Assembly (NCBI GenBank): GCA_016490735.1
Contig: JAEMWC010000233.1
Location: forward strand, 269,501 to 333,500
Direction of reading: 5' to 3'
DNA from: Pachyseris speciosa
Lineage: Eukaryota > Cnidaria > Anthozoa > Scleractinia > Pachyseridae
Length of the DNA: 64,000 nt
The position numbers were made by a program, and so were the translations under genes. The notes beneath the pieces were generated by a model that saw only the letters and a list, made by a program, of their open reading frames with translations, was not told where the DNA came from and ran no database searches. Shown piece by piece: positions 53,826 to 64,000 of the stretch (positions are counted from its first letter, which is position 1; every line of letters begins with the position of its first letter).

Positions 53826-54792
53826 CAGACAGGCCTACCACTTTCAAGATTCCCCACGCTCTGAATTTAGACCTGATTATTGTGGTCTGTTTATAGGGTC
53901 TACCAGTAACTGTTTTAGGCTTTAAGAGCCAATACACTGGGAACAGGCTTCGTTTACCGTTCCATATCATTATTTGTTTTCAAGGAAAACTAAAAATGCC
54001 TGTTTTATGCGCCCTGACGCAAAGCTAAGCTTAATCATCTTTAATTCAAAATCTCATTTGGAAAACAAAATATCCTAATGAGAGCAAACCTTGATCTCAT
54101 GCCTAAGCATTCATCTCCAGTTTTGCCTCTCACGCCTACAGCGAATCGAGCATCAGCCGTTCGATTCGAGCCACTTTTGAAAGCCTCTGTATTTCTGTTT
54201 GGCGCCCGATTGCATTCTGGCTGATTTGGATACCACGTCGAAATGGAAGTCCCGCCATCCTCATTTGATAGATGTTTCATAAGTAGCGAGCCATTCGGGC
54301 GTACTGGCATTATATGGTACGCGTTGTCTTCTTTTTGAGTTAGATCTCGCCAAAATTACCTTGCTAGATTCAAGAATCCATCACAGAACGGCTAGTGAGA
54401 CGAACCTCTCTTCTGAGCTGCCATGACTCGACACGACCACCCTTGGCTGCCCAGTCGTTGTGAAATTATCTCTGACCTCTCGTTTCGTTCAGACGTTTGC
54501 CCCTACTCTCCATTCCAGGTTAATGATGCCAGCCTGGGAGCTTCTGCAGTGAAAAATGGTTCGAAAACGCACTTATAAACCGAGTATCTATCGATTTTAA
54601 CTCGTCAAGGACGGGAGGAAAACAACAACGGTTCAAATTGGTAACGTCAAAATAAAACTTGAGTCCTCGGTATTCCAGAGCAGCAAACGTTTCAAAGGAG
54701 ACCTTCATATAGGACATCTAGATCCCTTTCAATTATTCGCATCTAGAAAACTGCCGAAAGAGTTAAAAAAGAAATTGGGTCTTAAAGGGTTA
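53826..54792. repeat. 1 kb duplicated block, copy B
   Basis: Direct repeat of 45,927-46,920. The protein-like frame in it is described separately. Confidence 0.85.
54041..54470 (-). pseudogene. Degenerate reading frame in duplicated block B
   Basis: The minus strand reads VVVSSHGSSEE, LAVLDGFLNLAR then a stop, FWRDLTQKEDNAYHIMPVRP, LLMKHLSNEDGGTSISTWYP and NQPECNRAPNRNTEAF before ending at 54,041. It matches block A in residues while each copy carries different stops. Family unknown. Confidence 0.35.
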
Positions 54793-55380
54793 AGACTCAA
54801 TTAAAGATTCTCAGTGGCAAAACAACATCCAGTTATAATGAAGACAAAGCTTGTGAAACCACACGAGCTTAACTTTTGCAGGCCCTTCGTCCACCGTAAA
54901 ATTATCAAAGCCAGCCAACACATCTCGCTTTTTTTAACATTCAAACGGTGATTCATACCGGTCTAAAGAAAAATAAACTTGAGAATTTAGAAAGAGAAAC
55001 CTCGTTGTTTAGTCTTTGACTGAACAAACTTCTCTAACTTTTTTCAACATTTTTTGTTAACTTTTTTTAAGTGTAAAGAGTGCTAGCTCTTGGCATTTCC
55101 TTGACAGCTTTTTGACAACTTTCTGTCAGATTTTGAGACATGAACTTGCATTTGATCGACTTTTCTCCCTCGGCTTTGAATTTTGAAATGATGACCAATG
55201 AACTGAGACGTGTAAAGGAATCAAATGTTCTGTTACAATGGTTTGAATTCAAGTACTGTAAACATGCATTGCAGAAACATCCTTTCAAATTTTAAAATGT
55301 TGTTGAATGTTTTGGTGCCTATTTTCGACTTAAGGAACTTAATTACAACTGAATCGATTAAGACACTTGCCTGGAACAGA
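54793..55380. other. Intergenic stretch, no gene seen
   Basis: AT-rich sequence with CTTTTT/AACTTTTTT runs near 55,030-55,070 and no recognisable coding region. Confidence 0.4.
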
Positions 55381-55632
55381 GTTAGCAGCGACACTTTAGC
55401 ACCGGACCTAAAGGCAATGGCAAACGAGGACACATTGTTGTTCATACATAATGTTTCTTGGTTGGCCAAACGAGTGGACACAAAATGAATAATGTGTTTC
55501 CATGCTGCGTAAAGTGGGAAACGGAATTTTGTGTCCGCAACAAATGTTGCGCATGGGGGCAAAAACAGGGAAACATTTGTGTCCGCAACAATGTGCCCTC
55601 GTTTGCCAGGGCCTTAAACGTGTCTGATAACA
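55381..55632. mobile_element. Palindromic MITE-like element
   Basis: Long inverted arms: the left arm GTTAGCAGCGACACTTTAGC then GGCAAACGAGGACACATTGT pairs with a right arm containing ACAATGTGCCCTCGTTTGCC and ending near CGTGTCTGATAAC. GGACACAAA/TTTGTGTCC words lie in the interior. No target duplication was defined. Confidence 0.6.
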
Positions 55633-55942
55633 ATTACGCAAAACATTTCGATGTGCTTACGTAGTGTATGTTTACAAAACAATAACAGCTAAGAACGTTT
55701 TGATGGCCAATTTCCTTTACATTCGTTAATTTTGTTGTTGTTTGTTTGTTTGTTTGTTTGTTTTCTACTTGTTACGTCTATCGTTGAAGTGGTAATCGTA
55801 ACTAGCTATCGAGCTGACGTAGAAATCAAACTTTGTAACAAGACAGCAGGCATATGACATACATAGGTTAAAGATATTTGGTTCAGGGGAAGTCATGTTG
55901 AAGGACTAGCTACTGATGCATAAATATGAGGGATAAACACAT

Positions 55943-55972
55943 GTACTAACTTGATGACCAATATTTTTGCAG
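55943..55972 (+). promoter_or_regulatory. Predicted branch point and 3' splice site in the 5' UTR of GPCR member 3
   Basis: TACTAAC (55,944-55,950) followed by ATATTTTTGCAG (AG at 55,971-55,972) fits a branch point and acceptor. The same arrangement is conserved before member 4 (AG at 59,992-59,993) and degraded before pseudogene member 2. This suggests a spliced 5' UTR exon starting at 55,973. Confidence 0.45.
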
Positions 55973-56059
55973 CTTGATAAACAGACGAAGCTCAGGTGGT
56001 TACCAAAACTGGCGTCGCAATCTTAATCCCAGCATTTGACACCCCAAGGTTATCAGAAA

Positions 56060-56983
56060 ATGTCTCTTCTCGGTAAATATCCTTGTGAAAACATAACTGC
56101 TCCTACGTATTTATCGTTTATGACGGCCTCTGGCACTGCTCTGATTTCCATTGTGGCGACCGTGGGAAACTTCCTTGTGATTCTTGCAGTTATCCTAAAT
56201 CCAAACAAAGACTTGAGGTCGCCATTTAACTACTTCATAGCGAATCTTAGCTTTGCAGATCTTGTTGTTGGACTCGTTTTATCTCCTCTTTCTACAGCGT
56301 ATCACGTTTTGGAAGGCTTTGCTATGCTAAGTGACTGGTTCAAAGACATGGTTGAAATTACATATTTCGTAGCATGCACCGCTTCGCTTCTCAGCCTTAT
56401 AGCTGTTGCGTTAGATCGTTATGTAGCCATTACATACCCTCTGATTTACAGAACAAACCTGAACCCAATTCGAGCAGTATTAGCCTCTGTGGTGGTGTGG
56501 ATCGTCTCCATCTTGCTATCCATGATTTATTTTGCCGTTGGCTACAACAGATTTCGATTCATTTTTGCCACAACGGCTGTAGCAAGTACCTTCCTTGTGC
56601 TGATCATCACCAACGCAAAAATTTTCAAGTATTTACGAAATCAAGTTGTTCATTGGGACAGTTTGCACGACAACTCAAAAGAAAACATGGTCATGAAGAA
56701 AGCGATCCTTTGGGAAAAGAGGATAACCAAGACTCTTGTTATTGTATTATTGCTATTCTTAGCTTGCTATCTGCCGTCATACATTTGTATTTACATCATA
56801 AACTTCTGCATCAATTGTGATTGTGAATTTATTCACTTGGTGCGGGATATCCAGGTTCTTTGTGCAATGACAAATTCCGTAGTGAATCCATTTGTGTATG
56901 CCTGGAGATTGAGCAATTTTCGCAAAGCTTTTAAGAGCATCCTAACGTGCCATACAAGCCTGGATCGGCTGCGATCTATTTAA
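56060..56983 (+). CDS. Class A GPCR, cluster member 3 (intact, short tail)
   Basis: A 307-residue receptor. The start at 56,060 (MSLLGKYPCENIT) is preferred over an in-frame ATG eight codons upstream because every cluster member begins MS(L/I)LG. NIT at 11-13 is a glycosylation site. DRY at 119-121, CYLP in TM6, NPFVY in TM7 and the loop-3 NFCINCDCEF cysteines are present; Cys3.25 and Pro5.50 are absent, as in member 1. The frame stops after RLRSI. The following codons remain in frame and encode the tail seen in member 1 (FNRQFSTVSINTTSGQVNPV), so TCC became TAA and about 30 residues were lost. The closest neighbours are pseudogenes 2 and 4. Confidence 0.93.
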   Translation: MSLLGKYPCENITAPTYLSFMTASGTALISIVATVGNFLVILAVILNPNKDLRSPFNYFIANLSFADLVVGLVLSPLSTAYHVLEGFAMLSDWFKDMVEITYFVACTASLLSLIAVALDRYVAITYPLIYRTNLNPIRAVLASVVVWIVSILLSMIYFAVGYNRFRFIFATTAVASTFLVLIITNAKIFKYLRNQVVHWDSLHDNSKENMVMKKAILWEKRITKTLVIVLLLFLACYLPSYICIYIINFCINCDCEFIHLVRDIQVLCAMTNSVVNPFVYAWRLSNFRKAFKSILTCHTSLDRLRSI

Positions 56984-57060
56984 TTTAATCGGCAATTTTC
57001 TACAGTTAGTATAAATACTACAAGTGGACAAGTTAACCCAGTAGGAATCAGCTGGAGGGA

Positions 57061-57514
57061 GATAGCGACAGATTAATTAAGTTCTCTTCTGTCTGGTACG
57101 AATTTAGAACTTTAAATGATCAACCATACAAGCACCAGCCTGTATCGAGTGCGATCGTTTTCATTTCATGTGCAATTATCAACAGTTAGTTTATGAGCAC
57201 AAGTGGATAAGTCGTTGCCAAAAGAAAACATAGGTAGACAGGAGCCCATAGGCTCCTAAGGTAGATTACTCGGTATAAAGCAACCCCGGTAACGGTTTCT
57301 TATTGCAATATCACAGTAATTATGGACAAACGTCTCTTCCTCGTCTCGGCATGATGATTTCTGTGCTAATTATAACTGTAGTAGAGCGTCAGTTGAAGTC
57401 AATTGAGCGTCACTTGAAGTCGTCGATGATAAAAGGTTAAATTTTATGTATCTTGGCTCAATTCAAATTTCCCCACCACGCCTTTTTATCATCATCATCA
57501 TCATCATCATCATC

Positions 57515-57556
<42 letters not shown>

Positions 57557-57779
57557 TTAATTCTTATTGTTTTATTTTTTTAGGAAAGGATGAGACTGAG
57601 ACAAACTTTCGGAGTGTTGTTCTGACAGTAAATAAAGTTTCACCTTTTTGAAAAATTGAAGCACTAGGAAGTATTAAAAGGGAGGATAGGATTAAATTAC
57701 GATGAACGGATCAAATAATTACTCATATCGAGCCATGATACAAGAATTGTAATTGACCATGCTACAATAAATATGTTCT
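57061..57779. other. Intergenic stretch with microsatellite
   Basis: Holds an (ATC)n then (ATT)n run at 57,487-57,556 and no gene. The segment 57,300-57,480 (TATGGACAAACGTCTCTT, AGAGCGTCAGTTG) recurs at 61,160-61,320 downstream of GPCR member 4, so it is part of the duplicated receptor unit. Confidence 0.6.
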
Positions 57780-58200
57780 CACACTTTACAATAAATCTCA
57801 AATTTCTCACGCGCTCACCTGCTATTTTTATTATCAATAAGAGTACAGACAGGTTAAATTTTAATCCTCAGGAATATGAGAGCCATACTCCGGACTTCGG
57901 TCTTTTCAACTTTAGTTTTGTAGATGCCACCCTCTCTGAGTGGAAAAAGAGATAGCATTATCACATCTGATTCCGAATTTATCTCCTGTGTATTCAGACG
58001 ATTCCTCAAAATTGGCATGGCGCATCGCTACTGCGCATAATTTATGGCGTCAATTAGCTCTTGCTCTTGCACGCTTACATTACAAACATGGCGTATTTGT
58101 CTTGACATTGAGCTTTGCGGTCTAAATTTTCTTTTTGTCGTCGTGTTGCAAGGAACGAGCAAGGTGACCACTTTTTTTTTTCATTGGTGTCATTGATTAA
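57780..58200 (+). repeat. Dispersed repeat, copy 2
   Basis: A longer copy of the repeat at 50,920. It also includes TATCAATAAGAGTACAGACA and a GATGCCACCCTCTCTGAGTG word. It is inverted relative to 62,150-62,570. Confidence 0.75.
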
Positions 58201-58732
58201 TTAAATTGCTGATAGTGGAATTTGGATTATTTATATACAGATGACGTGAAAATCTGCATTTGGAGCAAGTGAGTTGTACAATGAATTGACAATTTACTCA
58301 GGTCACAGTTTCAATAATAACTCTTAATTATTATTACTGGACCAATAGAATTTAAGCGCATACAAGTAGATCAAACCAGATACACATGCAACCGACGTTT
58401 GTCATTTCGAGGCTACTCCGCCACACTTTAGTTTGTACAGTTTAACAATCATTACACGAGTGCGAAAACCCCCACAAAATAGAAAGAAAACAGAACCAGT
58501 CTATAAGGCTTATATGTTTTGCACGTACATTTGGTAATAAAACTGACAGCGCCCTCCCTTTTCTAAACTTGCTAGACGTTCTAACAGTAAATGATATGTA
58601 TCGACTCCATGCTTTAAAATTCACGCATCCATGGCACAAAGGTCTACTACCAGATTTGTTTAAGCGTTATTTTCAATATGCAAGTAGCATTTACGGGAAT
58701 AACACGATATAAGCTTCCAAAAAACAAAAATT

Positions 58733-58751
58733 AATAATAATAATAATAATG

Positions 58752-58815
<64 letters not shown>
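58733..58815. repeat. (AAT)n microsatellite
   Basis: About 80 bp of AAT units with one GAT interruption. Confidence 0.95.
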
Positions 58816-59029
58816 GTGGACAAGTAAATTCAGTGGAAATAATCTGGAGGGAAATAGCGACAGATAAAGCAGTTCACATCTGTCTAATAAGAATATAGCA
58901 CTTAGACCAACTTTGTGTCAACTTCGTGTCATTACTACAGGTATTGAGACAGGACGTATAGTTAAAGTTCATTATCACCTCCTTAAATTAAATTACGTAA
59001 TCGAAATTGCCTCAATACTATATATACAA

Positions 59030-59330
59030 GGTTAATTTGGGAACAGAAATCAACACAACTAAGTAATTAAGTGAAAATGTGGCTCAGCCAGGAATCGAAC
59101 CTGGTTCTCCACATTACCGGTCGGATGCCTTAACCACTAGGCCACTGAACCAACCACACTGGGAACACATGTTTTTTACTGTACAACACATACACAGTGT
59201 GGCCTTCTGATGGTAAGGTCTGTTTGTATTTCTCAGAAATCCCTAATGAATCGCCATCCAAACGGGAATAGGCTGGTGATCCTAAGTTATTAAGGCAATC
59301 AGTATATCCCAGTTGCTAATATATCCCCTC
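59030..59330 (-). mobile_element. tRNA-derived SINE, family of the 24 kb units
   Basis: The tRNA-like part on minus at 59,079-59,160 matches 24,389-24,470 closely. The right end reads GGCAATCAG...CAGTTGCTAATATATCCCCTCC, another unoccupied version of the TA site used by the 13.6-23.9 kb element, here with a small internal duplication. Confidence 0.75.
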
Positions 59331-60078
59331 CAACTCGCTACTATGCTGCTCCTTTGCTATGAAACAATTCATATCCAACTCGCGCTCGAGTAATAATTGT
59401 TATACTTTAGAAACGGAGCAGCCTCGAAATGACAAACACCAATTGCATGTGCGTCTGTTTTGGTCTACGTCAGATACACTTAAAGTCTATAGGTCCAAAA
59501 CATTATGTTATTATTGAGTCTGTCCCCTAAATAAATTGTCATTTCATTGTAACTGTGTTTTACCAATTTTCTACTTCAACGCAACAACTACAACTGGTAC
59601 TATTGAGACGCTTACCAGGCAAAGAGTTGGCCACCTGCACTGAAACTGTTTGACCACTCCCTAAATTGTGTCTGACAACACTGCAGCTGATTCCTCACAA
59701 CATTTCGTTGCTACCGCAGTTTATGCTTCCACAGTGATTACGCTGGTCGGCAGCCACGCTTCACGAACTGATTTGGATACTTTTCTTCTGTCCACATCTA
59801 TAGTTAAACTTGTAAACATAAACTACTTGTCGAGCTGACGCAAAAACCAAATTTAATAAGTAAACAGAAGGCATACAATATTAATAGCAAAGATATTTGG
59901 ATCAGGGCCTGAGTCATATTGGATGACTAGCTACAGATGCATAAACATGAGGGCTAAAAGCATGTACTAACTTAATGACCAATATTTCTGTAGTTTGTTA
60001 AACAGACAAAGCTCATTCGGTTACCAAAACTGGCTTCGCAGTCTTAATCCCAGCATTTGACACCCTGGTTATCAGAAA

Positions 60079-60645
60079 ATGTCCATTCTCGGCAAATATC
60101 CTTGTGAAAACATTACTCCTCCCACATATTTATCATTTACGATGGCCTCTGGCGCTGCTATGATTTCCACCGTGACGGCCGTGGGAAACTTCCTTATGAT
60201 TCTTGCAGTTATCCTGAATCCAACAAAGACTTGAAGACGCCATTTAACTACTTCATAGCGAATCTTAGTTTTGTAGATCTTGTTGTTGGAAATATTTTCA
60301 AGTCTTTGCGGAATCAAATCGTTCATTGGGACAGTCTGCGTGACAACTCAAAAGAAAGCTTGGCCAAGAAGCTAACGATCATTCGAGAAAAGAGGATAAC
60401 CAACACTCTTGTTATTGTATTATTGCTATTCTTAGCTTGCTATCTGCCGTCATGCATTTGTATTTACATCATAAACTTCTGCATCAATTGCGATTGCGAA
60501 TTTATTCATTGGCTGCGAGATATCCACGCTCTTTTAGCAATGGCAAATTCCGCATTGAATCCATTTGTGTATGCCTGGAGGATTGCCAGTTTCCGCTGAG
60601 CTTTTAAAAGCTTGGATCGGCTGCAATCGATTTCATCAAGAGAGA
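60079..60645 (+). pseudogene. Class A GPCR, cluster member 4 (internally deleted)
   Basis: Starts MSILGKYPCENITPPTYLSF at 60,079. A single-base loss in the NPNKD codons (60,222-60,231) breaks the frame. The frame reopening at 60,231 has FNYFIANLSFVDLVVG (TM2) fused directly to NIFKSLRNQIVHWDSL (end of TM5), so TM3-TM5 including DRY are deleted. TM6 (CYLPSCICIYIINF) and TM7 (NPFVYAW) follow, then a premature stop after RIASFR. A second small deletion joins AFKS to LDRL. It cannot form a receptor. Confidence 0.93.
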
Positions 60646-61479
60646 ATGAGGTAAGAGAACAGATCGCTGTGCCCCTTCACAGTTTTCTTAAATCTATATT
60701 TAGTTTCGAGAAGCTATTTTAAGTTCTTGTTCCGAATCGTTGCGCGGTTCGGATGATCTAAACTTGTAGAGGCGCAAGGTAATTACCGGGTCCGTCAAGC
60801 TGTTTTCAGATGGGAGTTTCAAAGTTTTGAAAATAAAAACAGCTATAAAACTTAACACAACTTCATGTCATCAGTAGTGATACAGGGAAGTAGTTAAAGT
60901 TGATTATCCACCTCTTCAAATTAGATTTTGTAATAAAAATTGCCATAATATATGTACAAAAATTTAAAATGACGTAAAAGTATTGTGAAGCCCAGGAATC
61001 AAGTCACATTTAATGGCCGAGAATTGCATAGCCCATTGTGATTTTTGGGTTGAAGTACTAAAGACAGCCGTTGCCAAAGGAAAATATAGGTAGATGATTT
61101 CATATCAGCAACCCTAAATACTTATATTAAACTTGATGACGTAGTGACGGTTTTTTGTCTGTAGAAATTATGGACAAACGTCTCTTGCTCGTCTATGCAT
61201 GATTATTTCTGTGCTAACTATAATTTTACTAGAGCGTCAGTTGTGATCAGTTGAGGCTCAATTGAAGTCGATCACGAAAGGTTAAATTTTATTTATCTTC
61301 GCCCAATTTAAATTTTCCCTCCACGTTTTTTATTGATTCATTTCTTTCGATAGTGGTATAAGTACAATTTTGAATCCAACAAAACTGAAAATTATGACTC
61401 AAATTAGTCTTTTTGTTATAAGGGGCGACATAAATATTGAATTCAACCTGATGGGCCTCACGTCTTTATCTATATTCTG
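60646..61479. other. Intergenic stretch downstream of GPCR member 4
   Basis: No gene. The part at 61,160-61,320 matches 57,340-57,470 downstream of member 3, another trace of segmental duplication. Confidence 0.5.
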
Positions 61480-61990
61480 TCTAGGTAATTGTTACAGACT
61501 GCTTGCAGTCCCCCTCTGAAAAGTCGAAAGCCCAAGCCATCAACCAACGCATTTCAGAGCAAGCTCGTTTCTTTGCAAGACGACGATAAAGGGAAAATTT
61601 AGGCTGACAAAGCTCAATGTCAAGACAAATATGCCATGTTTCTAATGTGCGCTTGCACGAGCGCGTGCTAAATGACACCATAAATTATACACAGTAGGAA
61701 TACGCCGTGCAATTTTGAAGAATCGCAAAATACACGGGGGATAAATTCAGCATCAGCATCTCTTTATCCCAGTCAGGGAGAGTGGCATCTCCAACTCGCG
61801 CTCGTGTAATAATTGTTTAACTGTACAAACTAAAGTGCTGCGGAGCAGCATCGAAATGACAAACACCAATTGCATGTGCGTCTATAATCTGTTTTGACCT
61901 ACATCAGATACACTTAAATTCTATATATAGGTGCAAAACATTAAGTTATTATTGAGTCTGTGACCTAAATAAATTGTCAGTTCATTTTAA
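61480..61990 (-). repeat. Dispersed repeat, copy 3, plus adjoining repeat
   Basis: The minus strand carries CTTGACATTGAGCTTT and ATTTATGGTGTCATTTAGCA as in the 50.9 and 58.0 kb copies. The right part (TCGAAATGACAAACACCAAT near 61,852) recurs at 59,425 and, inverted, near 58,400. Confidence 0.65.
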
Positions 61991-62149
61991 CTGTATTTCA
62001 CCAATTGTGAAAAAACGTTTCAAGAAAAAAAAATCTCTAAGGCGTTTAAGAGAAAAGGCGCGGGAGACGATACTTACCAAAGCACCAGACGAGTGATACG
62101 ATTCGCAGAGGAGTCACACACTCCTCTCTGGCTCCAAATGCAGTGTATC

Positions 62150-62570
62150 ACGTCAAAATTATATAAAAAGGTTGGTCACCGTGCTCGTTCCTTTGCAACA
62201 CGACGACAAAGGAAAAAACTCGAATAATAAATCTCATTGTTAAGGCAAATACACCATGTTTCTAATGTGCGCGTGTACGAGCGCTCGAAATGATGCCATG
62301 AAATATGCTCAGTAGGGATGGGTCATTTAATTGTGACGAATCGCCTTAATACACAGGGGATATGTTCAGCAACAGATGTGATAATTCTAGCTCTTTAACT
62401 TAGTCAGGTGGAGTGGCATCTACAAAACTAATGTTGAAAACACCGAAGTTCAGAGTTTCTCTCTTATTTTCGCATAGATTCATGTCTAACCTGTCTGTAC
62501 TCTTATTGATGATAAAAATTAGCAAATGAGCAGGCGAGAAAGTTGACATTTAGTGTAAAAATGTCATAGT
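62150..62570 (-). repeat. Dispersed repeat, copy 4
   Basis: Inverted relative to 57,780-58,200: AACACGACGACAAAGGAAA, CTCTTATTGATGATAAAAAT and the sequence between align in reverse complement. Confidence 0.7.
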
Positions 62571-63179
62571 GGGAGAAGACTTCCTTCATCATGGTTCTAT
62601 ATGAGTCATCCATTCGTTCATCATTATTTTTATCTCTTCCTGCCTCTTACTAGCTACTTGCCACTGCGTGCGTCTCTGAATGCTTCCTCTAAAAAATATT
62701 CTTTGTGCTGTGTCGTAAGTAGCGAGAATGCCTCTTTGCTGCGTGTTTGGCAAATGATATGACATAAAATTGAGACCTAAATGCGCAGTAAGTATTACTC
62801 AAATAATTAAAATCAGATCTGAACTTTATTCCACGCTGATGTGGTTTTCTGATTCACTTGTGAATAAAAGTTTCAACCGCAGTCTTGAATCGAATTTGAA
62901 AAACCGAAGTCGTGAAAAAAAAGTTCATTGATACTCAACTTTGACGGTGAAACAAAGATTGAAATGAAATGATTGAACACTTGTGACAACCAAGAAAAAA
63001 AAAACAAAAAAAAAAAAAAAAACAGCTGTTCATACACGGCTCACAAACTCTATATCAATGTCACCAAAACCCCTTCAAAACTGGGTACTAACAAGGTCGC
63101 CTTCATTTGTTGCTCCAGAAACAGCTCTGGCAGCTCTCAATTTCGCACGGCTTAGTTGTGCGTTTTGAAAAGTCGCACG
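62571..63179. other. Region upstream of GPCR member 5
   Basis: No gene. It includes an A-rich tract at 62,995-63,022. The 5' flank does not show the TACTAAC plus AG arrangement seen before members 3 and 4. Confidence 0.4.
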
Positions 63180-64000
63180 ATGTCCCTTCTTGGAAAAGAT
63201 CCTTGCGTCAATACGATAGCTCCAACCTATCTTGCATTCTCCTCAGCGGTAGTCATAATTTTGTCATCTGTGCTTACTTCTGTCGGTAACACACTCGTGC
63301 TTCTCGCTATCTGGTTGGATCCTAACAAAGATCTCCGATCGCCCTTCAGTTATTTCGTCGCCAACCTTGGAGTTGCTGATCTCATTGTTGGCCTTATCAC
63401 ATGTCCTCTGAGTGCTGTATATTTCATTTCCGAAGGACTCAAACACCCAGATCAGCAGTTCAGAGTCTGGATGCACATGTCCTATTTCATTTCTTGCACA
63501 GCGTCGCTTCTCAGCATAACCACCTTGACCATAGAGCGCTATTATGCCATAACTTACCCTCTGGAATACAGAGCAAAGTTGAACCCAGTCCGAGCTTTCA
63601 TAGTTTCTGCGATAGTGTGGATTGCATCGATACTATTCTCGTTAAATTACTTCGTTGTCGGGTACAACAAATTTCGCTTCATTTTCGCCAACACTGCTGT
63701 AGCTGTTACCTTCGCTGTGTTGATGTTCACCAGCATAAAAATCTTCAAGTATTTACACTCGCAAGTTTACCAGTGGGAACACCACAGCGGAAAAGAAAAC
63801 TCCCGAGCCAAGAGGCAAGCGGTAACTCGGGAAAAGCAAGTAACAAAGGCGTTGATTACTGTATTGATTTTATTTTTAGCTTGTTACTTTCCATCATGCG
63901 TTTGCATTTATATCATTAACCTTTGCTCCACATGCGGCTGCGAGTTTATTCATTGGGTGAGAGATATCCAGTTTGTTCTGGTGATGGCTAATTCGGGAAT
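63180..64000 (+). CDS. Class A GPCR, cluster member 5 (continues past the window)
   Basis: An open frame from MSLLGKDPCVNTIAPTYLAF to the last base, 273 full codons with no stop. GNTLVLLAIWLDPNKDLRSP (TM1 and loop), FVANLGVADLIVGLI (TM2), TASLLSITTLTIERYYAITY (ERY in place of DRY), CYFPSCVCIYIINL (TM6) and a Cys-rich loop 3 (LCSTCGCEF) are visible. The frame ends at MANSGI, just before NPxxY. It lacks Cys3.25 and Pro5.50 like its paralogues and is the most diverged member. It appears intact as far as seen. Confidence 0.92.
   Translation, partial: MSLLGKDPCVNTIAPTYLAFSSAVVIILSSVLTSVGNTLVLLAIWLDPNKDLRSPFSYFVANLGVADLIVGLITCPLSAVYFISEGLKHPDQQFRVWMHMSYFISCTASLLSITTLTIERYYAITYPLEYRAKLNPVRAFIVSAIVWIASILFSLNYFVVGYNKFRFIFANTAVAVTFAVLMFTSIKIFKYLHSQVYQWEHHSGKENSRAKRQAVTREKQVTKALITVLILFLACYFPSCVCIYIINLCSTCGCEFIHWVRDIQFVLVMANSG

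Overview
The window looks like nuclear DNA of a cnidarian, most likely a stony coral. This is an inference from content, not from a marker gene. It is AT-rich and very dense in repeats. It carries single-exon class A G-protein-coupled receptors (GPCRs) in a local tandem expansion, Penelope-like retroelements, several non-LTR retrotransposons, tRNA-derived SINEs, small inverted-repeat DNA elements and long (TAA)n, (TA)n and (GA)n tracts. No operons, rRNA or mitochondrial genes are seen.

Left part (1-9.6 kb): an intact peptide-receptor-like GPCR (1215-2306), a tRNA-like SINE (2.9-3.3 kb), a tandem duplication (3.85-4.33 kb), a decayed non-LTR reverse transcriptase (about 6.05-6.85 kb, minus), and a ~2.7 kb repeat unit (6.85-9.65 kb). 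The same unit recurs inverted at 25.3-29.5 kb.

Middle (9.8-32 kb): a nest of mobile DNA. A decayed non-LTR element with a restriction-like endonuclease lies on the minus strand (9.8-13.17 kb). Next is a 10.3 kb composite (13,638-23,925) bounded by CACAGTAATTTT inverted repeats and TA target duplications. Its ends are packed with degenerate GGAGTTA/TAACTCC units. Inside it sits a young Penelope-like element (17,605-23,664) with a 13-bp target duplication, one intact 830-codon ORF, and an inverted second long ORF of 684 codons. SINE copies, the inverted 2.7 kb unit, another broken non-LTR element split by a SINE (29.8-31.6 kb) and a PIF/Harbinger-like miniature inverted-repeat element (MITE, 31,705-32,032) follow.

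Right part (32-64 kb): few genes until 43.3 kb, then five members of one GPCR subfamily, all on the plus strand. Those at 43,300 and 56,060 are intact, 49,647 and 60,079 are pseudogenes, and 63,180 runs off the window. They share an MS(L/I)LG start, a very short second extracellular loop, no Cys at 3.25, no Pro at 5.50 and a Cys-rich third extracellular loop, features also known in melanocortin-type receptors. A duplicated ~1 kb block (45.93-46.92 and 53.83-54.79 kb) and shared upstream sequences show the array grew by segmental duplication. A second Penelope fragment (51.8-52.5 kb) and many dispersed repeats fill the rest.

No clearly new multi-gene system is evident. The strongest leads are the TA-flanked GGAGTTA element with an empty-site paralogue, hammerhead-like motifs in two Penelope families, and the birth-and-death GPCR cluster.
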